From NCBI RefSeq assembly GCF_011761185.1, contig NZ_JAAOYM010000002.1, forward strand, positions 62,001-126,000: a stretch of 64,000 nt of DNA, written 5' to 3'. The notes under the pieces were generated by a model. That model searched no databases and had not been told where the DNA came from. It saw nothing but the letters and a program-made list of their open reading frames with translations. The DNA is from Saccharomonospora amisosensis (GTDB taxonomy: Bacteria; Actinomycetota; Actinomycetes; Mycobacteriales; Pseudonocardiaceae). Numbering within the stretch: the first letter of the stretch is position 1; each line of letters opens with the position of its first letter. Position numbers and translations under genes: made by a program. Of the stretch, positions 35,131 to 42,893 are shown piece after piece.

Positions 35131-35675
35131 ATGCGTAAACGTCAAGCTGTGGATGCAGGTCTCACTCGACGGCTACATCGAAGGACCGAACGGCGAGTTC
35201 GACTGGCCTGCCTTCGACGAGGAGATGCAGACCTTCGCGGTTGACCAGGCGGCGGACATGGGCGGTTTCCTGTTCGGCAGGAAGGTCTAGGAGGGGATGG
35301 TCGCGTACTGGCCGGACCCCTCGCGCTTCGGCGAGGCGAAGGAACTCGATCTGGAATACTCGCGGATCTGGCAGCCGATGCCCAAGGTCGTCTTCTCTAG
35401 TGATCTCCGACAACATCGCAGAAGAGGTCGCGAAGCTGAAGGAGCAACCAGGGGGCGACCTGTTGCTGTTCGGCGGCGCCGAGATCGCCGCGACGTTCAT
35501 CCGGCTCGGTCTCATCGACGAGTTCTGGCTGTTCGTGCACCCGGTCATGCTCGGAGGTGGCAAGTCGCTGTTCCCCGAGCTGGAGCAGCGGCAGAACCTG
35601 CGCCTGCTCACCACCCGCACCTTCGGCTCGGGTGCGGTACACCTGCGCTACTCGCCGAACTTGCCGGCCAAGTAG
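35131..35675 (+). pseudogene. Dihydrofolate-reductase-like (RibD C-terminal domain) gene, three lesions
   Basis: After a good GGAAGGAAG site, ATG CGT AAA starts the protein, but one extra C near 35140 shifts the frame. The next frame then reads VKLWMQVSLDGYIEGPNGEF and continues DWPAFDEEMQTFAVDQAADM, GGFLFGRKV. An in-frame TAG (35288-35290) stands where relatives have Tyr (GRKTYE). The frame goes on as GMVAYWPDP, to PKVVFSS, where it breaks again with a loss of about ten codons. The third frame resumes ISDNIAEEVAKLKEQPGGDL and LLFGGAEIAATFIRLGLIDE to the stop. Three independent lesions make it inactive. Its end overlaps the convergent TetR gene by 28 bases. Confidence 0.85.
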
Positions 35676-36286
35676 CCCTTGATGAGTGACTTGGTCTCGG
35701 CGATCACGTCGGGGTCGCCCTGCGGGTCCGTCCGAAACGCCAGGTTGAGCAGCCCGTCCGCGGCCTCGACCGCGATCGAGATGGGAAGGATGAGTTCGTC
35801 CCGCTCTACCTCGACGTGCTCGATGATCAGGTCGGCGAGGGAATCGGTGATGACCCTGTTGTTGGTGCGGCGGTCGTCGAGCAGCCGGACGTCCACCACA
35901 TCACCGAAGTGCACCCGGGAGAACCCGGGCACTTCCCGGTGCATTCGCAGGTAGATGTCGAGCAACGAGTCGACGACATCCCACCAGTGCTTGGGATCGA
36001 GGGTGCTCAGCCGCTCGTTGACGGCTGCGATGAACCGTTCGAGGTTGCGCTGTGTCAGTGCCTGTACCACGGCACGCTTGTCGGGAAAGAACTGGTAAAG
36101 CGAGCCCACCGCGACCCCCGCGCGTTTGGCGATCAGCGTGGTGGTCAGCGCCTCGTAACCGAGTTCCTGCAGCAGTTCGGCACTGGCGTCCAGCATTCGT
36201 TCGACACGTTGCGCGCTGCGTTGCTGGACGGGTCGCCGCCGCAGCGGCGTCGTCTCGGTGGGCTTCACGGCCTGGTTCTCGGACAC
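35648..36286 (-). CDS. TetR-family transcriptional regulator
   Basis: A 212-aa repressor. The N-terminal HTH reads RSAQRVERMLDASAELLQEL, GYEALTTTLIAKRAGVAVGS and LYQFFPDKRAVVQAL, the complete TetR pattern; the C-terminal ligand domain begins RNLERFIAAVNERLS and includes WWDVVDSLLDIYLRM. GTG at 36286 has AAGGAG seven bases ahead. Its target is unknown. The dihydrofolate-reductase-like pseudogene beside it is convergent and so is not an obvious regulon member. Confidence 0.88.
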   Translation of the reverse strand: MSENQAVKPTETTPLRRRPVQQRSAQRVERMLDASAELLQELGYEALTTTLIAKRAGVAVGSLYQFFPDKRAVVQALTQRNLERFIAAVNERLSTLDPKHWWDVVDSLLDIYLRMHREVPGFSRVHFGDVVDVRLLDDRRTNNRVITDSLADLIIEHVEVERDELILPISIAVEAADGLLNLAFRTDPQGDPDVIAETKSLIKGYLAGKFGE

Positions 36287-36651
36287 GTCGCGCTCCTTGC
36301 TGTGCAGGTCAGCGACTTTATCGTGTCCGTTACCGCGATCACTTCCGAGTGAACGCTTACCGATGGGCAGCGTCCGCGGCTGGGACCGCGGGCCGGTGCC
36401 GGTCGGGGGAGGGGAGTGCAACGGCACCGGCCCGCGGAGTATCGGGGCCACCTCGGGCGGGGAACACCCTGGTGTGTTGTGAAGTTGTCGGGCGATCGCG
36501 CGGCCGAACATAGCCGTGGAATAGCCCGCCCGCTAGGGGTTGGATCACAATTTTCTCGATTAATCGCCGGAGGGGACCGGCGGCCGGACTCGTCACGCTC
36601 GGGGGTACGCACGAGCCGGCCGCCGGCGACCGGGGCGCCTCTGCCGGTCGG
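36287..36651. other. Intergenic region with two long inverted repeats
   Basis: It holds the tetR promoter region (AT-richer near 36310-36360) and two strong hairpins. A 16-bp perfect stem pairs 36386-36401 with 36422-36437. A 10-bp stem extended by ACGAG/CTCGT pairs 36577-36586 with 36617-36626, just after the end of the leftward gene pair and followed on that strand by AT-rich sequence, so it is probably their terminator. No gene seen. Confidence 0.6.
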
Positions 36652-37095
36652 CTATGCCCTTAAGCCGCCGACAACGGCGCGTCGGGGAGCCGGTGGGGAA
36701 ACCAGGGAGTGCTTACCGGTCTGCTCCGGCACCTGCCGGGTCCGGGCCGGGCTGGTGCTGCCGTCGTGTGTCGGGGACACGGCGGAGTGCCTGCGCGCCC
36801 CGCGGGTGTCCTGCTGGGGCGCGAGACCACCGGCGACGAGGTGCTCGTGGGCCACCTGCCACACGGAGCAGGGAGCCTTGCACCTGTGCCACCGGGTGGA
36901 GCAGGTGGGGCAGTCGCCACGCTCGTCCGGTTCGTGAGCGGTCAGCATGGCGCGCCAGCCCGCGGTGAGGCGGGGTAACTCGGAGCGCGCGACGGAGATC
37001 AGTGCGGGTGCGTCGGCACGGTCCGCGAGGTCGGAGAGCATGTCAAGGCGCTCCCACACCGCGTTGCGAAGGACCTGCCCGAGGATCTGATCCAC
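36652..37095 (-). CDS. Hypothetical protein with Cys/His zinc-finger-like motif, 147 aa
   Basis: Unknown function. The N-terminal helix region (VDQILGQVLRNAVWERLDML, SDLADRADAPALISVARSEL) leads to HEPDERGDCPTCSTRWHRCK and APCSVWQVAHEHL, where CPTC, two further Cys and His could bind one zinc. The last 55 residues are disordered and Arg/Ser/Pro-rich. The same layout occurs in small proteins of Pseudonocardiaceae encoded near XRE regulators (memory). GTG at 37095 is chosen because the homologous-looking part begins there. It follows the next gene by 13 bases and forms a leftward pair divergent from the XRE-TPR regulator. Confidence 0.65.
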   Translation of the reverse strand: MDQILGQVLRNAVWERLDMLSDLADRADAPALISVARSELPRLTAGWRAMLTAHEPDERGDCPTCSTRWHRCKAPCSVWQVAHEHLVAGGLAPQQDTRGARRHSAVSPTHDGSTSPARTRQVPEQTGKHSLVSPPAPRRAVVGGLRA

Positions 37096-37108
37096 CTTGA
37101 ACTCACCG

Positions 37109-37444
37109 TCACCTTTCCGCCAGTTTCGCGGCTTCGTTGAGCGCGGCTCGAAGCTGACCGAGCTGGCCTGCCGTGAGCCGTGCTGTCTCGCCGGGCGGGC
37201 CGACGAGGACCACCTCACCCTTGTCCACGAACACCGTCACACAGCGTTCGCGGCTGATCAGGTCGCCGCACTGCACCCGCCACACGACCTGGCCGCCCTC
37301 GTACCTGCGGCCGCTGGTGCCACGCGGGTCCACTGTCGACGTCGACGAAAGCGGCTGGCGCGGCTTGTCGCCAAGAGCGGGCCTGCGGACGGGCGCCGTG
37401 CCGGTCGCAGCACGTCCTGCTGTGATCGAGTGCACGAACTCCAC
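37109..37444 (-). CDS. Hypothetical small protein, 111 aa
   Basis: Unknown. A disordered, basic N-terminus (to about residue 50) precedes a compact beta-rich domain, VVWRVQCGDLISRERCVTVF and VDKGEVVLVGPPGETARLTA, ending in an Ala/Leu/Arg helix (GQLRAALNEAAKLAER). The domain plan recalls the small partners of XRE regulators in actinobacteria, but it is not the DUF397 sequence. GTG at 37444 has GGAG/GGGAG upstream. It is the first gene of the leftward pair and divergent from the XRE-TPR gene. Confidence 0.6.
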   Translation of the reverse strand: MEFVHSITAGRAATGTAPVRRPALGDKPRQPLSSTSTVDPRGTSGRRYEGGQVVWRVQCGDLISRERCVTVFVDKGEVVLVGPPGETARLTAGQLGQLRAALNEAAKLAER

Positions 37445-37762
37445 GTCTGTGTCTCCCGCTCTCCTTCGCCGACATCCGCGCCTGTGGCGTGGTCGCCGGA
37501 CCTGCCTGCCTGACTATGACGCGATCCCCGCGGTAGCCGTCCGTGTTCGCCCGGCCACGGAGATCTGGAACTACATTGCGCCGAAAACAACTCCGATAGA
37601 AGCCTCGCCGGAGGTCATAGCGGCGACCGGCTCCCGTTGACCGTTGAGCGGTCAGCCGAGTTCACCTCAGCCGATCAGTGCCCATAATCGAGCCTTCGCG
37701 CGGTTCAATAGGTGTTGCTTACGCTGCACACCGACGCCCGACGGGACTGTGGAGGGGCGCGC
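37445..37762. promoter_or_regulatory. Divergent promoter region between regulator and small unknowns
   Basis: Some 318 bases without a gene. It must hold the promoters for the leftward pair and the rightward XRE-TPR gene; no -10 box strong enough to name was found. The last bases carry GGAGGGG, the ribosome-binding site of the regulator. A short AT-richer tract lies at 37561-37620. Confidence 0.45.
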
Positions 37763-39130
37763 ATGGACGCCAACGACGCGAAGCAAAGTCGCATCAAGTC
37801 CGAGGTATGGGAAACCGCGGAGATGCGGGACGCTCTCGCGAACCGCAACATCAGCGAGGTTTACCGACAGCTGCGCAAACACGGTGTGTCGCAGCGCCAG
37901 ATCGCTGCCATGACCGGCCAGTCACAGTCCGAGGTGTCGGAGATCCTCAAGGGTCGCCAGGTGATGGCCTACGACGTGCTTTCCCGGATCTCCGAAGGCC
38001 TCGGCATTCCCCGCGGGTACATGGGCCTCGCCTACGACGAGGCCACGGAGATCCAGGTCGTCGGCGCCGCCGACGAGCAGCAAGCTGAGGAGGACGAGTC
38101 CGTGAAACGGCGGAAGTTCCTCGCGCACGCAGCCCAGGTGACGATGGGGGCCGCGGTCTTCGGGCCTGCCTCGGACGCGTGGGCGGCGAGTCCGGCAAGG
38201 ACACCCGCACCAGGGCGGATCGGGATGACCGACGTGCGCCAGGTGGAGGCGGCGACGAGAGCACTACGCGCGCTCGACTACCAGTACGGCGGTGGGTTCT
38301 GCCGGGACGCTGTGGTCGCCCAGTTGTCCTGGGGGCAGCAGATGCTCCAGGCGAGCGGGACCGAAGGCGTGAAGTCCCGGCTTTACGTCGCGCTCGCCGA
38401 CCTGCACAGCCTCGCCGGATGGACCTCGTTCGACATCGGGCTGATCGACTCGGCCCGTGGTCATTTCGCCAACGCCCTCGATCTGGCCAAGCAGGGCGAG
38501 AACCACCCACTCGTCGCCAACGTGCTGTACCGGATGGGCAGGGTCTACCTGCACCAGGAGGCCCCCAACGATGCGCTCAAGCTGTTCCAGCTCGGTCAGA
38601 TCGCGGCGCAGGAGTCCGGTTCGGAGCTCGCCGTCGCCGTGCTGTGTGCGAACGAGGCGTGGGCCTACGCGATGATGGGTAACGCCGAGCAGGCCATCAA
38701 ACTGCTCGGCAGGACAAGGGACGAGTTCGCGCGCGCGGATCTGGCCAATGCCGAGTCGTGGGTGCGCTTCTTCAACGAGACCGACGTCTACGCCATGATC
38801 GGCACGGTTCACACCGCGCTGGCGCAGCAGGCCGACGTGTCACACACCAAGTACGCGATTCCGGCGCTGGCGAAGGCCACCGACGCCTACGGCGACGACA
38901 TGGCCCGCAGCAAGACGTTCAGCCTGAGCATGCTCGCGACCAACCACCTGCTCGAGGGCGACATCGACCACGGCGCGAAGGTCGGAGGCAAGGCGCTGGA
39001 CTGCGCGGAAGGGCTGAAATCAAAGCGTGTCGAGCAGCGGATGCGCCCACTGAAGGAGGAAGCACAACGGCGCAGCAACAATCCCGACGCGCGCGATCTC
39101 GTCGAGCGGATGTCGACGTTCTTCTCCTGA
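37763..39130 (+). CDS. XRE-family regulator with TPR domain and internal Tat-like segment
   Basis: A 455-aa protein. The HTH (about 25-90) reads NISEVYRQLRKHGVSQRQIA, AMTGQSQSEVSEILKGRQVM. An acidic linker is followed by KRRKFLAHAAQVTMGAAVFG and ASDAWAAS (115-142), which has the look of a twin-arginine signal with AxA cleavage. The rest (150-450) is helical TPR-like repeats (ADLHSLAGWTSFDIGLIDSA, NVLYRMGRVYLHQEAP). Similar actinobacterial regulators carry this odd RR segment (memory). ATG at 37763 follows GGAGGGG. It is likely cotranscribed with the APH-like gene 32 bases downstream. Confidence 0.85.
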   Translation: MDANDAKQSRIKSEVWETAEMRDALANRNISEVYRQLRKHGVSQRQIAAMTGQSQSEVSEILKGRQVMAYDVLSRISEGLGIPRGYMGLAYDEATEIQVVGAADEQQAEEDESVKRRKFLAHAAQVTMGAAVFGPASDAWAASPARTPAPGRIGMTDVRQVEAATRALRALDYQYGGGFCRDAVVAQLSWGQQMLQASGTEGVKSRLYVALADLHSLAGWTSFDIGLIDSARGHFANALDLAKQGENHPLVANVLYRMGRVYLHQEAPNDALKLFQLGQIAAQESGSELAVAVLCANEAWAYAMMGNAEQAIKLLGRTRDEFARADLANAESWVRFFNETDVYAMIGTVHTALAQQADVSHTKYAIPALAKATDAYGDDMARSKTFSLSMLATNHLLEGDIDHGAKVGGKALDCAEGLKSKRVEQRMRPLKEEAQRRSNNPDARDLVERMSTFFS

Positions 39131-39162
39131 ACGCCGGGGTTCACCGCCTAGGTGCAACGTTC

Positions 39163-40050
39163 TTGGACGGCCGGTTCACCAGGCAGAAGCTGGATGACGT
39201 GCTCGCTCGGGTCTGTGATCTGCTGGGCCTCGACGCCAGGAACGCCACTCTGCTGCGATTCACCAACAACGCGGTGTACTCGCTGGCACGCGACCCGGTG
39301 GTGGTGCGCATCGTCGGGTCGCGTGCGCTGGCGCATCGGGCTCACAAGGTGGTGAAGGTCGCGCGGCACTTCGAGCGCCACGGCGTCGCGGCCATCCGGC
39401 TGTTCGGCAACCTGCGGCAGCCGCTATTGATCGGCGAGAACGTGGTGACCGTCTGGCACCGGGTCGAGGAAACGGGCAGGCGGGCGACGTCGGCCGAGTT
39501 GGCGCGGCTGCTGCGCGAAGTCCATGCCTTGCCGCTGCCAGAGGGCATCGGTGACTGGGCACCGCTGGCCGACGTGCGTGCTCGCGTGTCCGACGCGGAG
39601 GAGTTGGATCCGGCCGACAGGCGGTTCCTGCTGCGACGCTGCGCGGAGGTGGAGGAGCACCTGCTGGAGCTGGAGTTCCCGCTGCCCAGGGGGTTCGTAC
39701 ACGGCGACGCCCACCCCGGCAACGTGATCGTCGGTGCTGACGGCCCCGTGCTGTGCGACTTCGACTCCTCCTGTATCGGACCGCCGGAGTGGGACCTCAC
39801 CCCGCTCGCGGTGGGAAGGGAGCGTTTCGGTGACCCCGACGCCTGGTACCGCGACCTCGCGCGTACCTACGGCTTCGATGTGACCGAGTGGGATGGGTTC
39901 CCCGTGTTACGCGCGGCGAGGGAGCTGAAGCTCACGACGAGCGTGCTGCCCATCGTGCGTAGCCACCCTTCCGTGCGGCACGAACTGCGGCGGCGGCTGG
40001 AGGATCTGCGGTTGGGTCGCACGCACACCCGGTGGGTTCGGTACCGCTGA
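39163..40050 (+). CDS. Aminoglycoside-phosphotransferase-family kinase
   Basis: A 295-aa protein of the APH/choline-kinase fold. Seen: LLRFTNNAVYSLARDPVVVR (nucleotide-binding part), the catalytic HGDAHPGNVIVG with Asp, and the metal-binding CDFDSSCIGPPEWDL. No resistance role is implied; these chromosomal homologues phosphorylate unknown small molecules. ATG is absent; TTG at 39163 (LDGRFTRQKLDDVL) gives the usual N-terminus and has AGGTG upstream. Coupling to the XRE-TPR regulator is seen in other actinobacteria (memory). A hairpin terminator follows. Confidence 0.82.
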   Translation: MDGRFTRQKLDDVLARVCDLLGLDARNATLLRFTNNAVYSLARDPVVVRIVGSRALAHRAHKVVKVARHFERHGVAAIRLFGNLRQPLLIGENVVTVWHRVEETGRRATSAELARLLREVHALPLPEGIGDWAPLADVRARVSDAEELDPADRRFLLRRCAEVEEHLLELEFPLPRGFVHGDAHPGNVIVGADGPVLCDFDSSCIGPPEWDLTPLAVGRERFGDPDAWYRDLARTYGFDVTEWDGFPVLRAARELKLTTSVLPIVRSHPSVRHELRRRLEDLRLGRTHTRWVRYR

Positions 40051-40104
40051 AACGGTTCGTCCGGCCCTCATTCAGCGACCAAATGTGACCGCTCGCCGTT
40101 TTCG

Positions 40105-40133
40105 CCGGGTCGCGCGTTAAGAAGACCCGGTTT
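40105..40133 (+). terminator. Rho-independent-like terminator
   Basis: CCGGGTC (40105-40111) pairs with GACCCGG (40124-40130), followed by TTT. It lies 55 bases after the APH-like gene. Confidence 0.6.
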
Positions 40134-40198
40134 CGGCTCAACCGATCACCCGAACGGCGGATGGCAGGTGTATGCCGGTGGCGTTAGGCCTGACGGCC

Positions 40199-41221
40199 TC
40201 AGCCGACAGGGGTGCGGGTGAGAACCGTGGCGAAACCCAGTGCCAGCCCCATCACGGTCAGTTCCAGGGTCAGCCACATCGCGACCGTCGTGCGATGGTG
40301 CCGGACGATGCCGGGCAGCAGTTTCAGCCGCACGTACCCGCCGAGCGCGGCGATGAGGCCCGCGGCGAGGAACTTGAGCAGCACGAGGACGCCGTACGGC
40401 GTGGTGAACAGTGCCGACCACAGGTTCGTGCCAGGGGCCAGCACGATCTGGACCACCCCGTTGAAGACGCCGGTGCCCGCCGTGATGAGCAGGCACAGCG
40501 TGGCGAGCCGGGAGAAGCGGGGCAGCGCGTGCGCGAGTAGCACGCGGTTGGCAGGCAGCAGCACCGCCAGCGCACCCAACCCGCCTACCCAGGCGATCGC
40601 GGCGAGCACGTGCAGTTCGAGCGAGATCAGCGTGTAGTCGTGCAGGCTCCAGTCCGACGAGTGCCCGGTCACCGGTAGTGCGAGCAGTGCGAACAGGCCG
40701 AGTCCGACTCTGACCTCCGGGGGCACCCGTTCCCCCCTGCGCACGGCCAGTAACCCGACACCCACCTGTACCAGCGCGAACGCGGCCACAATCAGCAGTG
40801 CCTTGCCCGCGGCGGCCGCGCCAACGTACTCGGCGATGTCCCCTGTAGAGACCGAGGTGTCGGCAGGCCGGTACTCCGCCGTTTGCAGCACCAGCGTCAC
40901 CAGCGCGGCCAGCGCCCACAGTAGGGCCGCCGCGACAGCGGCCCTGCGCGCGACGGTGAGGACGGGTTCGGTGATCCTCGGCCGGTCGTAGCCGACGAGC
41001 ACCGAGAGCAGCCCCAACCCCACCGTCGCCGCAGCCGCGATGTTGAGCAGCACCCGCGCGATGGGCAGGCCGACCGAGACCACCTCGGACACGTTCGCCA
41101 CACCGCTGACCGGTGCGGTGGCGGTGAGCGCCACGCCGACGAGCACACCGGCAAGGGCTCCGGTGAGCACGCTCAGCAGCGGAGCCAACCGCATCGAAGG
41201 CGTGGTCTCGGTCCTGGCCAC
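40199..41221 (-). CDS. copD: Copper resistance D-family membrane protein (CopD)
   Basis: A 340-aa protein with eight or nine transmembrane segments; the family signature is near LELHVLAAIAWVGGLGALAV, with His and Trp, and PVTGHSSDW and YTLISLELH upstream. CopD works with CopC to move copper across the membrane. Its GTG starts two bases after the copC stop, so the genes are coupled. Codon pattern and membrane layout are typical. The operon order YcnI-CopC-CopD matches other actinobacteria. Confidence 0.9.
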   Translation of the reverse strand: MARTETTPSMRLAPLLSVLTGALAGVLVGVALTATAPVSGVANVSEVVSVGLPIARVLLNIAAAATVGLGLLSVLVGYDRPRITEPVLTVARRAAVAAALLWALAALVTLVLQTAEYRPADTSVSTGDIAEYVGAAAAGKALLIVAAFALVQVGVGLLAVRRGERVPPEVRVGLGLFALLALPVTGHSSDWSLHDYTLISLELHVLAAIAWVGGLGALAVLLPANRVLLAHALPRFSRLATLCLLITAGTGVFNGVVQIVLAPGTNLWSALFTTPYGVLVLLKFLAAGLIAALGGYVRLKLLPGIVRHHRTTVAMWLTLELTVMGLALGFATVLTRTPVG

Positions 41222-41223
41222 GG

Positions 41224-41805
41224 CTATTCGTCCGAGGATTTGCCCATGCGCAGGGCGAGGGTCAGCCCGGCACCGAGGAGCACGACGGCACCGACAACCC
41301 ACACCCACACCGGAATGCCGGAGTCCTCGGCGGGTTCGCGCTGTCGCACGGTGGCGGTCGCCTCGGGCTTGGCCTGCCCCGTCGGTTCCGCTGTCATCGA
41401 GGTGTCCGGGGCCGAGGGGGCTGCCGCACCGGGCGTCGTCAGCGTGAAGCGGATCTCCTCGGAGACCGGGTGCCCGTCGGCCGACAGAATCCGGAACCCG
41501 ATGATGTACTCGCCCGCTGGCCCGAGCGGTCGCAGTGGCGCGGTGACGACGTTACGTGCCACCCGCACTTCGCCCGTTGCCCACTGCTCACCGTCCGGCC
41601 CGGTGACGGCCAGCTGGTTGACGTCAGCGTCCTGCACCGGTTGGTCGAAGGTGAGCGTCACCACCGCCGGAGCGGTGTCGAGCCGGTCCCCGTCGGCGGG
41701 GTCGGAGGATACGAGCGCGTTGTGAGCGGCGGCCTGCCCGGCGATGCCGAGCAGTGCCAACGCCGCCACCCAGACCACCAGCAGTGCGTTGCGTACCGTC
41801 CTCAT
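41224..41805 (-). CDS. copC: Copper resistance protein CopC
   Basis: A 193-aa exported protein: signal peptide ending AGQAAAH, so the mature chain starts with His, the Cu(II) ligand of CopC. A beta-barrel (ALVSSDPADGDRLDTAPAVV, TLTFDQPVQDADVNQLAVTG) contains the second His site (LSADGHPVSEEIRFTL); a Pro/Thr linker and a C-terminal transmembrane helix (VWVWVVGAVVLLGAGLTLAL) anchor it. It binds Cu(II) outside the membrane and hands it to CopD. It overlaps the YcnI-like gene by four bases. Confidence 0.92.
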   Translation of the reverse strand: MRTVRNALLVVWVAALALLGIAGQAAAHNALVSSDPADGDRLDTAPAVVTLTFDQPVQDADVNQLAVTGPDGEQWATGEVRVARNVVTAPLRPLGPAGEYIIGFRILSADGHPVSEEIRFTLTTPGAAAPSAPDTSMTAEPTGQAKPEATATVRQREPAEDSGIPVWVWVVGAVVLLGAGLTLALRMGKSSDE

Positions 41806-42155
41806 TTCGCCACCTGCTTGCGTGCCAGCGGCGCCGCACCCGCGCCGACGGCGAGCCCGGCCCCACCGTGGCCGGCGCTCGAGGGCCCGGCCAGCGCCAC
41901 GACGGGAGCCGGCTCCGGCTCCTCGCTCTCGGGTAGCGGGCCCGCCGTGAACTCGAACTCCTGGTAGGAGGTTGTTCCGTCCTGCTCCACGTTGGGCAGC
42001 CGTAGTGCGACGGTGCCGTAGCCGCCCTTCTCGGGTCGGCTGCCATAGCCGTTTGCCGTGACGTGCGCTGCGGCGGGTGAGGTGGTGGCCAGTCCTATCG
42101 AGCCCGCCGTGGCCGCGAGCGCGCCCGCGCGCAGCATGAATCGATTTGTCGACAT
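41802..42155 (-). CDS. YcnI-like (DUF1775) copper protein, internally shortened
   Basis: A 117-aa protein against 200 or more for YcnI. The signal peptide (MSTNRFMLRAGALAATAGSI, ending AAAH) and the first strand block HVTANGYGSRPEKGGYGTVA, LRLPN are normal, and His at the mature N-terminus can bind Cu. After LPNVEQ it jumps to TTSYQEFEFTAGPLPES, normally about 70-80 residues further on, then to EEPEPAPVVALAG, skipping the next segment. The frame is kept, so the gene still gives a short protein and remains coupled to copC. The family's central conserved Trp region is lost. It may be non-functional or a minimal form. Confidence 0.75.
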   Translation of the reverse strand: MSTNRFMLRAGALAATAGSIGLATTSPAAAHVTANGYGSRPEKGGYGTVALRLPNVEQDGTTSYQEFEFTAGPLPESEEPEPAPVVALAGPSSAGHGGAGLAVGAGAAPLARKQVAK

Positions 42156-42202
42156 CAGAGATTGCGCTCCTGAACTCGGTGGCGAGTGGGTTTCGATTCG
42201 GT

Positions 42203-42727
42203 TCAGTAGCGCTGGGGTGGCCCGCGCCTGCGGTGCACCCGTCGCAGCAGCACCTCGACGGCGTGACCGCCCTCGGCCGGACGCACGGTAGCGACGGCGA
42301 CGGTGGTGGCTGGCGCGGCGTCCGAAAGCCACACCGAAGGCAGCAGGAGCCGAACCGCGGCGATGCCTCTGACCAGTACCAGTTCGGCGTGTGTGAGCAC
42401 CAGCGCGGTGACCAGGGTGGCGACGATGTGGCTGGCCGTCATCGCGGCGCCACCACCGGAATGGCCGGAAAGCTCGCTCAGCACCAGGTGCGAGGCGAGC
42501 TGCGCGCTTGCTAGCACCAGCATGATCCCGGGCAGTCCTCGCGTGTGTTCCGCGACGGCGGTGGAGACCCAACCGATGAGCGCTGTCAGCAGCACGGTGG
42601 TGGGTAGCTGGGGCAACTGCCCGTCGGCAAAGGTGTGCGCGCTCACGGTGAGCGCGGCAGAGCAGCCCGCGAGCAACCCGCCTCGGACGCGGCGCGCGGG
42701 CAGGGCCGCGCGGAACGGGCTGCTCAC
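42203..42727 (-). CDS. Integral membrane protein, first gene of copper operon
   Basis: A 174-aa protein with five hydrophobic segments (GLLAGCSAALTVSAHTFADG, TVLLTALIGWVSTAVAEHTR, IMLVLASAQLASHLVLSELS, HIVATLVTALVLTHAELVLV) and a basic C-terminus. Several His lie in or next to the membrane helices, fitting metal handling. No family recognised. GTG at 42727 gives the first membrane helix in full; longer frames lack coding character. It lies 47 bases upstream of the YcnI-like gene in the same direction, so it probably leads the operon. Confidence 0.68.
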   Translation of the reverse strand: MSSPFRAALPARRVRGGLLAGCSAALTVSAHTFADGQLPQLPTTVLLTALIGWVSTAVAEHTRGLPGIMLVLASAQLASHLVLSELSGHSGGGAAMTASHIVATLVTALVLTHAELVLVRGIAAVRLLLPSVWLSDAAPATTVAVATVRPAEGGHAVEVLLRRVHRRRGPPQRY

Positions 42728-42893
42728 GGCACACAGCCTACGCAGCCGGTGACGGGGAAAGGAACGTGCCGCCCGGCACGCCGAGAACGTGCGGTGAGGA
42801 ACTTTCCGCCCGGCGATCCGCTCACGAAGGTCTATGGTGCTCTCCTGACGCCGCCGAGGTGAGGGAAGGAGGCCGCGCTCACAGCGCGCCCGT

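Noticed and set aside
42728-42893. Riboswitch upstream of the osmoprotectant operon
   Set aside because: Only a short GTGCCG/GGCAC hairpin is visible; no conserved core of a known riboswitch class was found.
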